Part shown: piece by piece, positions 42,248 through 51,641 of the stretch
Layout: every line of letters begins with the position of its first letter
Position numbering within the stretch: the first letter of the stretch is position 1
Origin: Brotonthovivens ammoniilytica
GTDB taxonomy: Bacteria > Bacillota > Clostridia > Lachnospirales > Lachnospiraceae
Length of the DNA: 64,000 bases
Direction: 5' to 3'
Assembly (NCBI RefSeq): GCF_025566885.1
Contig: NZ_JAOQJQ010000002.1
Location: forward strand, 372,001-436,000
Notes under the pieces: model-generated
What the model saw: the letters and a program-made list of their open reading frames with translations, nothing else
The model's database searches: none
Told to the model about the DNA's origin: nothing
Position numbers and translations under genes: made by a program

Positions 42248-42838
42248 ATGGAAACAAGAAGCAACAAACTACAAGCCAAAGATCTGATTAATGTAGGCAT
42301 TTTCACCGCCATTTATTTTGTCATTTTCTTTGCAGGCATGATGCTGGGGTATATCCCTATCTTTATCCCACTGCTTGGACTGGTGTGCCCCATCCTGTGC
42401 GGTATTCCCTTTATGCTGTACTTAACAAAGGTCAAGAAGTTTGGCATGGTATCACTGACCGGCATTATCCTTGGCTTACTGAATTTAATCATGGGTAGCG
42501 GAATTTTGGTGCTGGTTGCTGGGATTATTTTTGGCATTGCAAGCGATTTGATTTTAAGAGCCGGAAAATATCAAAGTTGGAAATGCACATTCCTTGCCAA
42601 TGGTGTGTTTTCCCTTTGGATCATGGGTTATGTGAGCCGGATGTTCCTCACCCGCACAGAGTTCTTTGCTTCGCTTGTAAGTAGTTATGGACAGGAATAT
42701 GTAGATACGCTTATGTCCTACACCCCAAATTGGATGTTCCCTGTTTTATTCGTTGTAACCTTTATCGGTGGCATTTTTGGGGCACTTCTTGGCAAGGCCG
42801 TGTTGAAAAAGCATTTTGAAAAGGCGGGGATTGCCTGA
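42248..42838 (+). CDS. ECF transporter S component 3 (MptD/Trep_Strep family)
   Basis: 196 residues, GGAGG ten bases before the ATG. Opening RSNKLQAKDLINVGIFTAIYF and ending VLKKHFEKAGIA match S1 and S2. Five to six membrane segments. It heads the module 3 operon. The stop overlaps the T3 start (TGATG). Confidence 0.85.
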   Translation: METRSNKLQAKDLINVGIFTAIYFVIFFAGMMLGYIPIFIPLLGLVCPILCGIPFMLYLTKVKKFGMVSLTGIILGLLNLIMGSGILVLVAGIIFGIASDLILRAGKYQSWKCTFLANGVFSLWIMGYVSRMFLTRTEFFASLVSSYGQEYVDTLMSYTPNWMFPVLFVVTFIGGIFGALLGKAVLKKHFEKAGIA

Positions 42839-43560
42839 TGGATGCGGCGGTTACAACGCTAAAATTTGAAAACAAATCTGTTATTCCCACCGATCCGAGG
42901 ACAAAACTGTTTTTGACTGTAACTGTCAGCACTATTATGATTACCGGCGGCACGGGCGGATTTATGAACCTGGTTCGCCCGTGCCTCATGGCGTGCCCGA
43001 TTGTATTCCTGCTCCTTTCAAGGAAATGGGTGGACGCAGCTAGATTTGCTGTTACATACGCTATTCTGTTTGCTTTGGAATTAACGGTATTACCGCTGCT
43101 CACTGGCACATGGAATTTTATCCTGGGAGCAGCAGTCGGAATCTATACACACATGCTCCCCGGATTTATCATGGGATATTATCTGGTGAGTACGACAACA
43201 GTCAGTGAATTTGTTGCTGCGATGGAGAAGATGCACATTCCACAAAAAATCGTGATCCCTATGTCGGTGGTATTCCGATTTTTTCCCACAGTCAAAGAGG
43301 AATATGCGGCTATACGGGATGCCATGAAGATGCGCGGCATCACTACTCTCCGCAGTCCCATGAAGATGCTGGAATACAGGGTGGTCCCTCTGATGATGTC
43401 GGTTGCCAAAATCGGAGAAGAACTGTCTGCGGCGGCTCTCACACGAGGGCTTGGGGCGCCGCAGAAACGGACAAATATTTGTAAAATTGGGTTTGGACCT
43501 TTGGATGTTTTTTTCTTCCTGCTGGCGATACCCTGTTGGGTCGGTTTCTTTATCTGTTAG
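42838..43560 (+). CDS. ECF transporter T component 3 (CbiQ/EcfT family)
   Basis: 240 residues with TDPRTKLFLTV near the start and coupling motifs AMKMRGITTLRSP and ALTRGLGAPQKRTN. It is translationally coupled to S3; the ATPase gene starts 13 bases after its stop. Confidence 0.88.
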   Translation: MDAAVTTLKFENKSVIPTDPRTKLFLTVTVSTIMITGGTGGFMNLVRPCLMACPIVFLLLSRKWVDAARFAVTYAILFALELTVLPLLTGTWNFILGAAVGIYTHMLPGFIMGYYLVSTTTVSEFVAAMEKMHIPQKIVIPMSVVFRFFPTVKEEYAAIRDAMKMRGITTLRSPMKMLEYRVVPLMMSVAKIGEELSAAALTRGLGAPQKRTNICKIGFGPLDVFFFLLAIPCWVGFFIC

Positions 43561-43573
43561 GAGGAAGGAGTCT

Positions 43574-45037
43574 ATGATTGAACTTCGCAATATCAATTTT
43601 CGCTATGCCGGGGGAACGGATGCCGGTGGGCTTGTAAACATTGACTTAATCATCCCGGACGGGCAAGTTATCCTTTTGTGTGGGCAATCCGGCTGCGGAA
43701 AAACAACCCTGACCCGCCTGGTGAATGGGCTGATCCCGAATTATTACGAGGGCGAGTTAAGCGGCGAAGTCCTGCTGGATGAAAAAAACATCAGTTCCCT
43801 TCCGCTCTATGAAACAGCAAAATATGTGGGGAGCGTTTTTCAAAATCCCCGTACACAGTTTTTTACGGTGGACTCTACCAGCGAACTGGCCTTTGGGTGT
43901 GAAAATCAGGGCTTGCCTGAAGAAAAAATCATTCAGCGGGTGACATCGACTGCGGAGCAGTTTGGGATGGAGAACCTGCTGGGGAAAAATATCTTTTCTC
44001 TTTCCGGCGGAGAAAAGCAGAAAATCGCCTGCGCTTCTGTATCGGTCAGTGATCCGCCCATCATTGTCCTGGATGAACCATCTTCTAATCTGGATATGTC
44101 AGCCACAAAAGATCTGCGCTGGATGATCCAGATTTGGAAACAGCAAGGGAAAACCATTATTATTGCGGAACATCGGCTCTATTATCTGAAAGAGCTGATA
44201 GACCGTGTTATCTATTTGAAAAACGGAAAAATTGAAAAAGATTATCTGGCTTCGGACGTATTGAAACTGTCCGCAATGCAACAGGCAGAAATGGGATTGC
44301 GGCCTTTTGACTTGGGGGCGTTCCCGGTAGTAGCACATCCTACTGTAAGCTACGGTACTATCGAATGTGAGAACTTTCATTTTGCTTATACAAAGCAAAG
44401 GGATGCGCTGGATATTGATAGACTTTCGTTGCCGCAGGCGGGTATTATCGCAGTGATCGGCCATAACGGTGCCGGAAAATCCACCTTGGCCCGGTGTCTC
44501 TGCGGATTGGAGAAACACTGTAAGGGCATTGTGAAAGCGGATGGGAAAACGTATAATAGAAAACAGAGGCTGTCCCTGTGTTATATGGTCATGCAGGATG
44601 TCAACCATCAGTTGTTTACAGAAAGCACAGAGGAAGAAATGCTCATCAGCATGGCGGAGCCAGCTTCGGATAAGGCAGATGCAATTCTTGACCGATTGGA
44701 TTTGTTGCAGTTTAGGGAGCGGCATCCGATGGCGCTCTCCGGTGGTCAGAAGCAGAGGGTGGCGATTGCCACCGCTCTTGTTTCCGAGCGTAAGATTTTA
44801 GTGCTGGATGAACCTACCAGCGGTCTGGATTTACAGCACATGAAAGAAGTGGCTGATGAACTCGTTACGATACAGGAAATGGGAAAGACCTCTCTTGTCA
44901 TTACCCATGATTATGAGTTAATCGTCAGTTGCTGTACTCATATTCTGCATCTGGAGCATGGTGTGGTACAGGAACAATATGCTTTGGATGCCGCAGGGTT
45001 CCAGCGCCTTCAAAATTTTTTTATAGAATCGAGGTGA
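43574..45037 (+). CDS. ECF transporter fused double ATPase 3
   Basis: 487 residues from ATG 43574, behind GAGGAAGGAG. First ABC: GQSGCGKTT, LSGGEKQK, LDEPSSNLD. Second: GHNGAGKST, LSGGQKQR, LDEPTSGLD. All motifs intact. It is followed after seven bases by AraC-3, which is inside this operon rather than divergent. Confidence 0.9.
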   Translation: MIELRNINFRYAGGTDAGGLVNIDLIIPDGQVILLCGQSGCGKTTLTRLVNGLIPNYYEGELSGEVLLDEKNISSLPLYETAKYVGSVFQNPRTQFFTVDSTSELAFGCENQGLPEEKIIQRVTSTAEQFGMENLLGKNIFSLSGGEKQKIACASVSVSDPPIIVLDEPSSNLDMSATKDLRWMIQIWKQQGKTIIIAEHRLYYLKELIDRVIYLKNGKIEKDYLASDVLKLSAMQQAEMGLRPFDLGAFPVVAHPTVSYGTIECENFHFAYTKQRDALDIDRLSLPQAGIIAVIGHNGAGKSTLARCLCGLEKHCKGIVKADGKTYNRKQRLSLCYMVMQDVNHQLFTESTEEEMLISMAEPASDKADAILDRLDLLQFRERHPMALSGGQKQRVAIATALVSERKILVLDEPTSGLDLQHMKEVADELVTIQEMGKTSLVITHDYELIVSCCTHILHLEHGVVQEQYALDAAGFQRLQNFFIESR

Positions 45038-45044
45038 TCCCAGT

Positions 45045-46001
45045 TTGAATAAAAGCGACCTGTTTTTCTCGCAGCAAAATATGAATTTGCTCTGCCGGGA
45101 TGAATCCTGCTCAGTCTACCAAATGAAAAATGAAACAGGAGACGGAACTGCAACCTATTATGAAGTATATCCCGGAATAGGTGTCATGTATAATGATTTT
45201 CACATGGAGCACTGCCCGTCAAGGAAGTTTGAACAAAATACGCACACTTTTGCAATTCACCATTGCAGAGAAGGCCGCGTCGAGTGGGAAGTCAGCAATG
45301 GCGCTTATCTTTATCTTGCGTCCGGCGATATTATGTTGGACAGTTCTGCCACGGAAAACAACCATTGCAGCTTTCCTGTAAGCCATTACCACGGGATTAC
45401 AGTTACGATTTCTGTCCCCGAAGCGGTAGAGGGTTTGGGTGATCTTCTGTCCCTGTTTTCCATTGACCTGGAGCAGATTGAACAGCAATTTGCCTTGAAA
45501 ACACGCCCTTTCATCATGCATGGAAACTCTGTCCCCGACCATGTAATCTCAGAACTGTACCAAGTGCCTGATAATATCCGTCTGGAATATCTCAGGGTAA
45601 AGATCCTGGAATTGTTGGTCACGCTCAGGACGGTAGACCCTACAGTCTTAGGTGTGGAGCGTCCCTACTTTTATAAGACTCAGGTGGAGAAGGTCAAGGC
45701 TATCATGTCGTTTATGACAAATGAGCCGGAGCGCCATTTCACGATGGAGGAACTTTCTGAAAAGTTTGATATTTCTACTTCTGCCCTAAAGCAGTGCTTT
45801 AAGGGCGTGTATGGCACCGCCATTTATACCTATATGCGGAATTATCGTATGGACCTGGCAGCTTCTCTTTTGACACAGACGGATGAACCGATTACGGTGA
45901 TTGCCGGAAAAGTTGGTTATACGAACACCAGCAAGTTTTCTGAGGCGTTCAAGAAGGTAAAGGGAAAAACGCCGCTGGAATATCGAAAAATAAAAATCTA
46001 A
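45045..46001 (+). CDS. AraC-family regulator 3, encoded within the module 3 operon
   Basis: 318 residues starting at TTG 45045 behind GAGGTGAT. Sensor part with HTFAIHHCREGRVEWEVSNGAYLYLASGDIML; HTH region with FTMEELSEKFDISTSALKQCFKGVYGTAIYTYMRNYRMDLAASLL and ITVIAGKVGYTNTSKFSEAFKKVKGKTPLEYRK. It is more diverged than AraC-1 and AraC-2 are from one another. It is followed by a hairpin terminator that would set the exporter-fold pair apart. Confidence 0.86.
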   Translation: MNKSDLFFSQQNMNLLCRDESCSVYQMKNETGDGTATYYEVYPGIGVMYNDFHMEHCPSRKFEQNTHTFAIHHCREGRVEWEVSNGAYLYLASGDIMLDSSATENNHCSFPVSHYHGITVTISVPEAVEGLGDLLSLFSIDLEQIEQQFALKTRPFIMHGNSVPDHVISELYQVPDNIRLEYLRVKILELLVTLRTVDPTVLGVERPYFYKTQVEKVKAIMSFMTNEPERHFTMEELSEKFDISTSALKQCFKGVYGTAIYTYMRNYRMDLAASLLTQTDEPITVIAGKVGYTNTSKFSEAFKKVKGKTPLEYRKIKI

Positions 46002-46057
46002 ACGGAGTAAAATCCGGCTGGGCAGAGTGGCGGGCAACATGAATATCTGCAATACTT

Positions 46058-46095
46058 AGAGAGTATCAAGTCGATTGATACTCTCTATTATTTTG
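46058..46095 (+). terminator. Terminator between AraC-3 and exporter-fold pair 2
   Basis: A perfect 12-bp stem AGAGAGTATCAA / TTGATACTCTCT with a GTCGA loop, followed by ATTATTTTG. Some read-through probably feeds the genes downstream, because no clear promoter is seen after it. Confidence 0.8.
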
Positions 46096-46112
46096 CTTAA
46101 GGAGGAAAGGAA

Positions 46113-47879
46113 ATGAAGCAGAAAAGCTGGATTTCTATTGTGTTTTCCTTTGCTTCACAGTGCCGGGGCAAGATTGTCCTGTCCGTCTTATGTGCGATCA
46201 TCAGTGTGGTTGCCGGACTGATACCCTATTGGAGTGTTTACCAAATTATCACGCTCTTTATCGGCGGTTCACCTGTGATGGCAGAGGTTTGGAAATGGTG
46301 CTGGATCGGACTTGGCGCTTATGCGATACGCTTCTTGCTCTATGGTATTTCAACGAGCCTGTCCCACATATCCGCCTATACCATTTTGGAGAATATTCGT
46401 TTGGCTCTTGCCCAGCGGCTGATGAAAGCGCCGCTGGGGACAGTCATCGGAGAGTCTGTGGGTAAACTGAAAAATGTATTGGTAGATCGGGTGGAAACGA
46501 TTGAGCTGCCGCTGGCCCACATGATTCCAGAGTGTATCTCCAACCTGCTGCTCCCTGTGGCAGTCTTTGTTTATCTGGTTTGCATCGACTGGCGTATGGC
46601 GCTGGCGATGCTGGTCACACTGCCTTTCGTTCTGATTGCTTTTGCTATGATGATGAAGAATTTTAACAAGCTCTATGCTGATTACATGGAGTCCAACAAC
46701 TATGTGAACGGCGTGATCGTGGAGTATGTGGAGGGTATCGAAGTTATCAAGGCGTTCAATCAGTCCTCCAGTTCTTACGAAAAGTTCACCAAGGCGGTAG
46801 AGTCCTTCAAAGACTACACCCTCAAATGGTATCAAAATTCCTGGAAAGTGATGAACTTTGTTGCTGCTGTGCTACCGTCCACCTTTTTGGGAACGCTCCC
46901 GATTGGTATGTATCTCTACTGGAACGGTAGCCTTACGCCGCAGGACCTTGCAATGTGCCTGATCCTCTCGCTGGGTATTGTAGGCCCGCTGATGAACTTT
47001 ACTACTTACATCAATGAGACGAAGGCGATTGAATACGCCGTCCACGACGTGGACGAGTTGCTCCATGCGGAGGAACTGCCTGATACTGGAAAACCAGTGG
47101 AGGTGCCGTCCAAAGACATTCAACTTCAGGATGTTTCGTTCTCTTATGATAAAGAGAGCGGTAAACCGGTGCTTTCCCATATCAATCTGAAAATCCCGGA
47201 GGGAAAGTTTACGGCGCTTGTCGGCCCGTCCGGTGGAGGCAAGTCCACCGTTGCCCGCTTGATTGCCCGCTTTTGGGATGTGAACGATGGAAAAATCACC
47301 ATTGGCGGTGTGGACATTCGCAGTATGCCGCTGGCCCAACTTGCCGATATTGTCAGTTTTGTTACACAGGATAACTTCCTGTTTAACTGCTCCATCAAGG
47401 AAAATATCCGGCTGGGAAACCCTGATGCTACGGACGAAGAAGTATATGCGGCAGCAAAAGCCGCCTGCTGTGATGAATTTATACAGAAATTGGACAATGG
47501 CTATGACACGATGGCCGGAGATGCGGGAAACCGGCTTTCAGGTGGCGAGAAACAGCGCATCTCCATTGCCCGCATGATTTTGAAAAATGCCCCTATCGTG
47601 ATTTTGGACGAGGCAACTGCGTTCACCGATCAGGAAAACGAAGAAAAAATTCAGCAGTCCATTGCTGCTTTGACAAAAGGGAAAACTTTGCTTGTCATCG
47701 CCCATCGTCTGTCCACCATCAAAAATGCTGATCAGATTATCGTCCTGCAAAATGGACAGGTTGAGAATATGGGCACGCATCAGCAACTTTTAGATAGCGA
47801 CTCTCTCTATCGGGATATGTGGGAGGCGCATATCGGAGCACAGAACTGGTCTGCCGGTTCCGGGAAAGGAGGTAACTGA
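46113..47879 (+). CDS. Exporter-fold ABC transporter half 2A (YbtP/IrtA-like)
   Basis: 588 residues, AAGGAGGAAAGG before the ATG. Six-helix domain with FLLYGISTSLSHISAYTILENIRLALAQRL, ATPase with GPSGGGKST (about 370), LSGGEKQR (about 474) and LDEATAFTDQENE. It is the counterpart of half 1A at 34764. The unusual D-loop (AFTD) is again present in this subunit, supporting orthology of the two A halves. Confidence 0.85.
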   Translation: MKQKSWISIVFSFASQCRGKIVLSVLCAIISVVAGLIPYWSVYQIITLFIGGSPVMAEVWKWCWIGLGAYAIRFLLYGISTSLSHISAYTILENIRLALAQRLMKAPLGTVIGESVGKLKNVLVDRVETIELPLAHMIPECISNLLLPVAVFVYLVCIDWRMALAMLVTLPFVLIAFAMMMKNFNKLYADYMESNNYVNGVIVEYVEGIEVIKAFNQSSSSYEKFTKAVESFKDYTLKWYQNSWKVMNFVAAVLPSTFLGTLPIGMYLYWNGSLTPQDLAMCLILSLGIVGPLMNFTTYINETKAIEYAVHDVDELLHAEELPDTGKPVEVPSKDIQLQDVSFSYDKESGKPVLSHINLKIPEGKFTALVGPSGGGKSTVARLIARFWDVNDGKITIGGVDIRSMPLAQLADIVSFVTQDNFLFNCSIKENIRLGNPDATDEEVYAAAKAACCDEFIQKLDNGYDTMAGDAGNRLSGGEKQRISIARMILKNAPIVILDEATAFTDQENEEKIQQSIAALTKGKTLLVIAHRLSTIKNADQIIVLQNGQVENMGTHQQLLDSDSLYRDMWEAHIGAQNWSAGSGKGGN

Positions 47880-47880
47880 T

Positions 47881-49629
47881 ATGTTTCGGATTGTAAATCG
47901 ACTGATCCAATGGACAGGAAAATATAAACGGCGTATTTACATCGGGTTTATCTACGCTTTCATTCACAGCATTTTTACCGCAATCCCTATTATGCTGGCT
48001 GCGAATGGATTAAGTGCTGTTCTGGATGACTGGGGTGGCGTCAAGCCATTGGAGGGCCGGGACATCTGGATCATGCTGGGGGCCATGATTTTAGCTGTAC
48101 TGGGTCGATACCTGTTCTCTTATCTCCGAGCCATCACGCAGGAAAGTGTCGGTTATGAAGCAACCGCTGACGAGAGAATCCGGCTGGGAGATATTTTGAA
48201 ACGGGTGTCGCTGGGTTTTTTCAACAAGAACAATATCGGTGAGTTGTCGGCGGCCGCAACAACCGATCTCTCGTTCATGGAAATGTATGCCATGAACATG
48301 GTAAACACCGTGGTCAACGGCTATATCACAGTTATCGTCTTGATACTGTTCCTTGCATTTTATAGTCCTATGGCGGGAGGAATTGCTCTGGCTGGCGTCC
48401 TTCTGTCTGCCCTGTTTCTTCATCTGCTGGAGGCGCGCAGCCACCAAAACGCGCCTATCCATCAAAAGGCGCAGGACGATATGGTGGAAAGTTCCATCGA
48501 GTATCTGCGGGGGATGCAGGTGGTGAAAGCCTTTAAGCAGGAAGGCGTGTCTATTGCCGGTATCCACAAAGCATACAACGACAGCAAGAAAATCAACATC
48601 AAAATTGAAGTGGAATATATGCCCTTCAACTGCCTGCACCTGTTTTCGCTGAAAGCCGCCTCCATTGCCATTGTAGCTGTGGCTGCTTGGCTGACCTATA
48701 ACGGCAGTATGGAACTTCCTACCATGCTCATGCTGGATATGTTCTCCTTTATGATCTTTGGAAGTGTGGAAGCCATGAACAACGCCGCCCATGTATTGGA
48801 GGTTATTGATGCTACGCTGGATAAACTGGACGGCATTGAACACGCTGACATTATAGACAAAGACGGGAAAGATATTTCTTTGCAGAACACAGACATTGCT
48901 TTCCGTGATGTGACATTTTCCTACGATAAAGTTCCTGTTTTGCGGAATATCAGCTTTTCCATCCCCCAGGGCAGCACTACGGCCATTGTAGGGCCATCTG
49001 GCAGCGGCAAGACCACGATTTGCAACCTGATTGCCCGTTTCTATGATGTGGACAGCGGCAAGGTCACAGTAGGCGGTGAGGATGTGCGGAACATGACCTG
49101 TGACAGTTTGCTCCGCAATATCTCGATGGTCTTTCAAAAGGTCTACCTGTTCCACGATACCATTGAAAACAACATCCGTTTCGGCAATCCAAGTGCAACG
49201 AAGGAAGAAATTATAGAGGCCGCGAAAAAGGCCCGGTGCCACGACTTCATAATGGATCTTCCCGATGGATATGAAACCGTAATCGGCGAGGGCGGCTCCA
49301 CGCTGTCTGGCGGAGAAAAACAGCGCATTTCTATTGCCCGCGCCATTTTGAAAAATGCCAACATTGTAATTCTTGATGAGGCAACAGCAAGTATTGACCC
49401 CGAAAATGAGCATCTGATCCAGCAGGCAATCAGTGAACTGACCATTGGGAAAACGGTTATCGTTATCGCCCACCGTCTGGCAACGATTGAACACGCTGAC
49501 CAGATTTTAGTGGTGGATAAAGGTCAAGTTGTTCAGAAAGGAACACATCAGCAGCTTGTTCAGCAGGAAGGACTTTATCGCCGTTTCATTACAATCCGTG
49601 AGCAGGCGGAGGGCTGGAGCATTGCCTGA
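47881..49629 (+). CDS. Exporter-fold ABC transporter half 2B (YbtQ/IrtB-like)
   Basis: 582 residues, starting one base after half 2A with GGAGGTAACTG as ribosome site. Membrane domain with LGFFNKNNIGELSAAATTDLSFME; ATPase with GPSGSGKTT (about 370), LSGGEKQR (about 475) and LDEATASIDPENE. It forms the heterodimer with 2A. It is followed after 20 bases by dtxR-2, as in module 2. Confidence 0.86.
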   Translation: MFRIVNRLIQWTGKYKRRIYIGFIYAFIHSIFTAIPIMLAANGLSAVLDDWGGVKPLEGRDIWIMLGAMILAVLGRYLFSYLRAITQESVGYEATADERIRLGDILKRVSLGFFNKNNIGELSAAATTDLSFMEMYAMNMVNTVVNGYITVIVLILFLAFYSPMAGGIALAGVLLSALFLHLLEARSHQNAPIHQKAQDDMVESSIEYLRGMQVVKAFKQEGVSIAGIHKAYNDSKKINIKIEVEYMPFNCLHLFSLKAASIAIVAVAAWLTYNGSMELPTMLMLDMFSFMIFGSVEAMNNAAHVLEVIDATLDKLDGIEHADIIDKDGKDISLQNTDIAFRDVTFSYDKVPVLRNISFSIPQGSTTAIVGPSGSGKTTICNLIARFYDVDSGKVTVGGEDVRNMTCDSLLRNISMVFQKVYLFHDTIENNIRFGNPSATKEEIIEAAKKARCHDFIMDLPDGYETVIGEGGSTLSGGEKQRISIARAILKNANIVILDEATASIDPENEHLIQQAISELTIGKTVIVIAHRLATIEHADQILVVDKGQVVQKGTHQQLVQQEGLYRRFITIREQAEGWSIA

Positions 49630-49649
49630 TAATTGAGGTAAAACGTATT

Positions 49650-50012
49650 ATGAAACTTCATGCATCTGGAGAGGATTATTTGGAGACTATTCTTGTCCTT
49701 CAAAAAGAACTCAATATGGTACGCTCTGTAGATGTTGCCCGGCACATGGGAGTGTCAAAACCAAGTGTATGTGTTGCTGTCAACACTCTGAAAGACGGCG
49801 GCTTTCTTACGATGGACGAGGATCATTTTCTCCATTTGACTGATGGGGGGCGAGAGGTTGCTGAAAAAATTTACGAGCGACACTGTTTTTTTACTGAACA
49901 GCTTATCTCCGTAGGTGTTGATCCTAAGACTGCGGAACAAGATGCCTGCCGGATGGAGCATGTGATAAGTGCAGAGAGTTTTGAAAAAATGAAAGCAGCA
50001 TCTAAAAAGTAG
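49650..50012 (+). CDS. DtxR-family metal-dependent repressor 2
   Basis: 120 residues, nearly identical to DtxR-1 (about a dozen changes over 117 positions), with the same HTH and ACRMEHVIS metal motif. The C-terminal tail is a few residues shorter. Near identity and equal position after the exporter pair point to a recent duplication or gene conversion and to a shared operator. Confidence 0.88.
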   Translation: MKLHASGEDYLETILVLQKELNMVRSVDVARHMGVSKPSVCVAVNTLKDGGFLTMDEDHFLHLTDGGREVAEKIYERHCFFTEQLISVGVDPKTAEQDACRMEHVISAESFEKMKAASKK

Positions 50013-50032
50013 TAATGTTATGAGGAAGAACA

Positions 50033-50110
50033 TTGATTAAAGAAATGATGCCGGAAAATTACGAAAAGTTCTTTTTGAATTATGCCAGAATTAAAGAGAT
50101 TTTGCGCTGA
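50033..50110 (+). CDS. Possible 25-residue peptide after dtxR-2
   Basis: TTG 50033 behind AGGAAG opens a short frame reading MIKEMMPENYEKFFLNYARIKEILR and stopping at TGA. It could be a small peptide or a remnant of a longer gene. There is no independent support. Confidence 0.25.
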   Translation: MIKEMMPENYEKFFLNYARIKEILR

Positions 50111-50207
50111 AGGGACACAAATTAACATTATAATATAGTTTTAGTTGAGTGACAGATTGTTGAGAGCTGTAATCAAGAGGCTTTAATAATGGGATATAGA
50201 GCAAAAG

Positions 50208-50247
50208 AAACCAGCAGTAACAAAATGAGTTTTTGCCCTGCTGGTTT
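50208..50247 (-). terminator. Terminator of the 120-aa XRE gene
   Basis: AAACCAGCAG and CTGCTGGTTT form a perfect 10-bp stem; on the minus strand it is followed by CTTTTGC, right at the stop of the XRE gene. Confidence 0.75.
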
Positions 50248-50609
50248 CACTCTGGACTCTCGCTGGGATCGTGCTGAAGAGTTAGAAGTTGTTCTGCCAG
50301 ATAATTCAACGTGTTTAGTAGGATCTTGCGGTTTTCAGGGAGGCAGGCTTGAAATTTCCCTATGAACCGTTGAATTTCCTCGTCCGTATCGGATATTTCC
50401 GGGTTAAACAAAGTATTGGCAGAAATACCAAGACGTTTAATTAATGGATAGAGGATTTCATAGGAGGGATTTATTTTCCCTTTTTCGATCATCTGGATTG
50501 TTTTAATCGCCACATGTGACTGATCTGCGAGATCTTGTTGCGTAAGATTGCAATCGTTTCTTGCCTGGCGAATACAGTTTCCCAGATAAGTCAGCTTATC
50601 TTTCGGCAT
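50247..50609 (-). CDS. XRE-family repressor of the ICE right end
   Basis: 120 residues from MPKDKLTYLG (ATG 50609), seven bases after GAGGTG; the ATG six bases earlier would be too close. HTH: CIRQARNDCNLTQQDLADQSHVAIKTIQMIEKGKINPSYEIL. The C-terminal helix pair may dimerise. Such repressors commonly control excision and transfer of Tn916-like elements. It faces away from the sigma factor, excisionase and integrase genes. Confidence 0.8.
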   Translation of the reverse strand: MPKDKLTYLGNCIRQARNDCNLTQQDLADQSHVAIKTIQMIEKGKINPSYEILYPLIKRLGISANTLFNPEISDTDEEIQRFIGKFQACLPENRKILLNTLNYLAEQLLTLQHDPSESPE

Positions 50610-51222
50610 AATCATTCACCTCATATATATTCTATCTTGCCGATTTTAGTTTTAACATAACCTAATCTTTCGTATCTGATAGGCAATATTATGCTGAAAT
50701 AAAAAGAATATATATAGCCCTGCAGAAGGAAATAAAAAAAACGGCTTTCCACAGCAGGGCTTATTTGTGAGTTTCCTGCCCATCTGTGTTCTGCCGTTGG
50801 AAGGAATATGGATGGTATTCGTTTTAAAGAAAAGGAAAAGTCTTAGTCTAAATGAATTATTAAAAAAATTCTGTCCGTAGGTGGTCTGCCTTATATCTTT
50901 CAAAGAGTATTATTATACCTATCCGGTTGGCATAAAATTCCATATAATCAAAATTTAATAAGCAGCGTCAGGAAGTGTAAAAAACTCCCTGGCGTTATTT
51001 TTTGTCGAAATTTGTGGAACTTTCTCCATAAACCTCGAAACCGAGGGCCGCCAATCATCAGAGAAAGATTCTGATGAAAGGTTTTGGAGAAGTTGGAGAA
51101 AAGTTTTTTTAAAAATTTTCACGCTTTTTCGATTTTTTATCGGTTTCCCTCCTGTCCTCGCTGTGAAAGGGAGGATCATACATCTTTTACTACGGCTTTA
51201 AGCAGAAGGGAGGTGATCCCTT
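50610..51222. other. Gene-free region before the sigma factor
   Basis: I see no convincing gene. It contains A/T-rich sequence, a terminator-like hairpin at 50964-51003 (12 of 13 stem pairs, then TATTTTTTG), and a leader with a CCCTCC...GGGAGG hairpin just before the sigma gene. Short broken frames near 50800-50930 could be gene remnants. Confidence 0.5.
50964..51003 (+). terminator. Terminator-like hairpin in the gap
   Basis: AGCGTCAGGAAGT pairs with ACTCCCTGGCGTT (two G-T pairs, one mismatch), followed by TATTTTTTG. Confidence 0.65.
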
Positions 51223-51633
51223 TTGAAACTGAACCGTCAGGAAAAAGAAATCGTGCGGAGAAAATTTTGCACCTATTGCATTAAAGTTCTGCATGGCGAG
51301 GCACTGAATTATCTTGATGAGCTGGATCGGCAGAGAGAGCGGGAAGTAATTTTTTCTGAACTTCTGCAGAAAGACCTGGACGCTCTGTATAGCTGTGACG
51401 ATTATGATATGGCAGATTATTTTACCGTTATGGGAAGGCAGGTTCCTGTCCGCAACGAGTGGATCAGCATGGCGTTGAAAAAACTTCCTGTAAAAAAGCG
51501 GGAAATTATCCTGATGCTTTATTTTCTGAATATGACAGAGAAAGAAATCGCTAACTGCCTGAAATTGGTGCAGAGTACCATACATTATCATAAAGATGAT
51601 TCTTTAAGGCTTTTGAGAAAATTGATGGAGTGA
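51223..51633 (+). CDS. Sigma-70-like factor of the ICE regulation region
   Basis: 136 residues from TTG 51223 behind GGGAGGTGATCC. The C-terminal part is a region 4 HTH (ALKKLPVKKREIILMLYFLNMTEKEIANCLKLVQSTIHYHKDDSLRLLRKLM). The N-terminal part is helical and acidic. This corresponds in place and type to Orf7 of Tn916, which regulates excision and transfer. It overlaps the next gene's upstream part. Confidence 0.8.
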   Translation: MKLNRQEKEIVRRKFCTYCIKVLHGEALNYLDELDRQREREVIFSELLQKDLDALYSCDDYDMADYFTVMGRQVPVRNEWISMALKKLPVKKREIILMLYFLNMTEKEIANCLKLVQSTIHYHKDDSLRLLRKLME

Positions 51634-51641
51634 ATTTACAT

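Noticed and set aside
48091..49494. 467-residue antisense frame opposite exporter half 2B
   Set aside because: It lies wholly opposite a gene with intact ABC motifs and reads as His/Cys-rich nonsense; no ribosome site.
50652..50903. 83-residue minus-strand frame in the gap before the sigma gene
   Set aside because: Low-complexity Phe/Leu/Arg composition, no ribosome site and no family resemblance.
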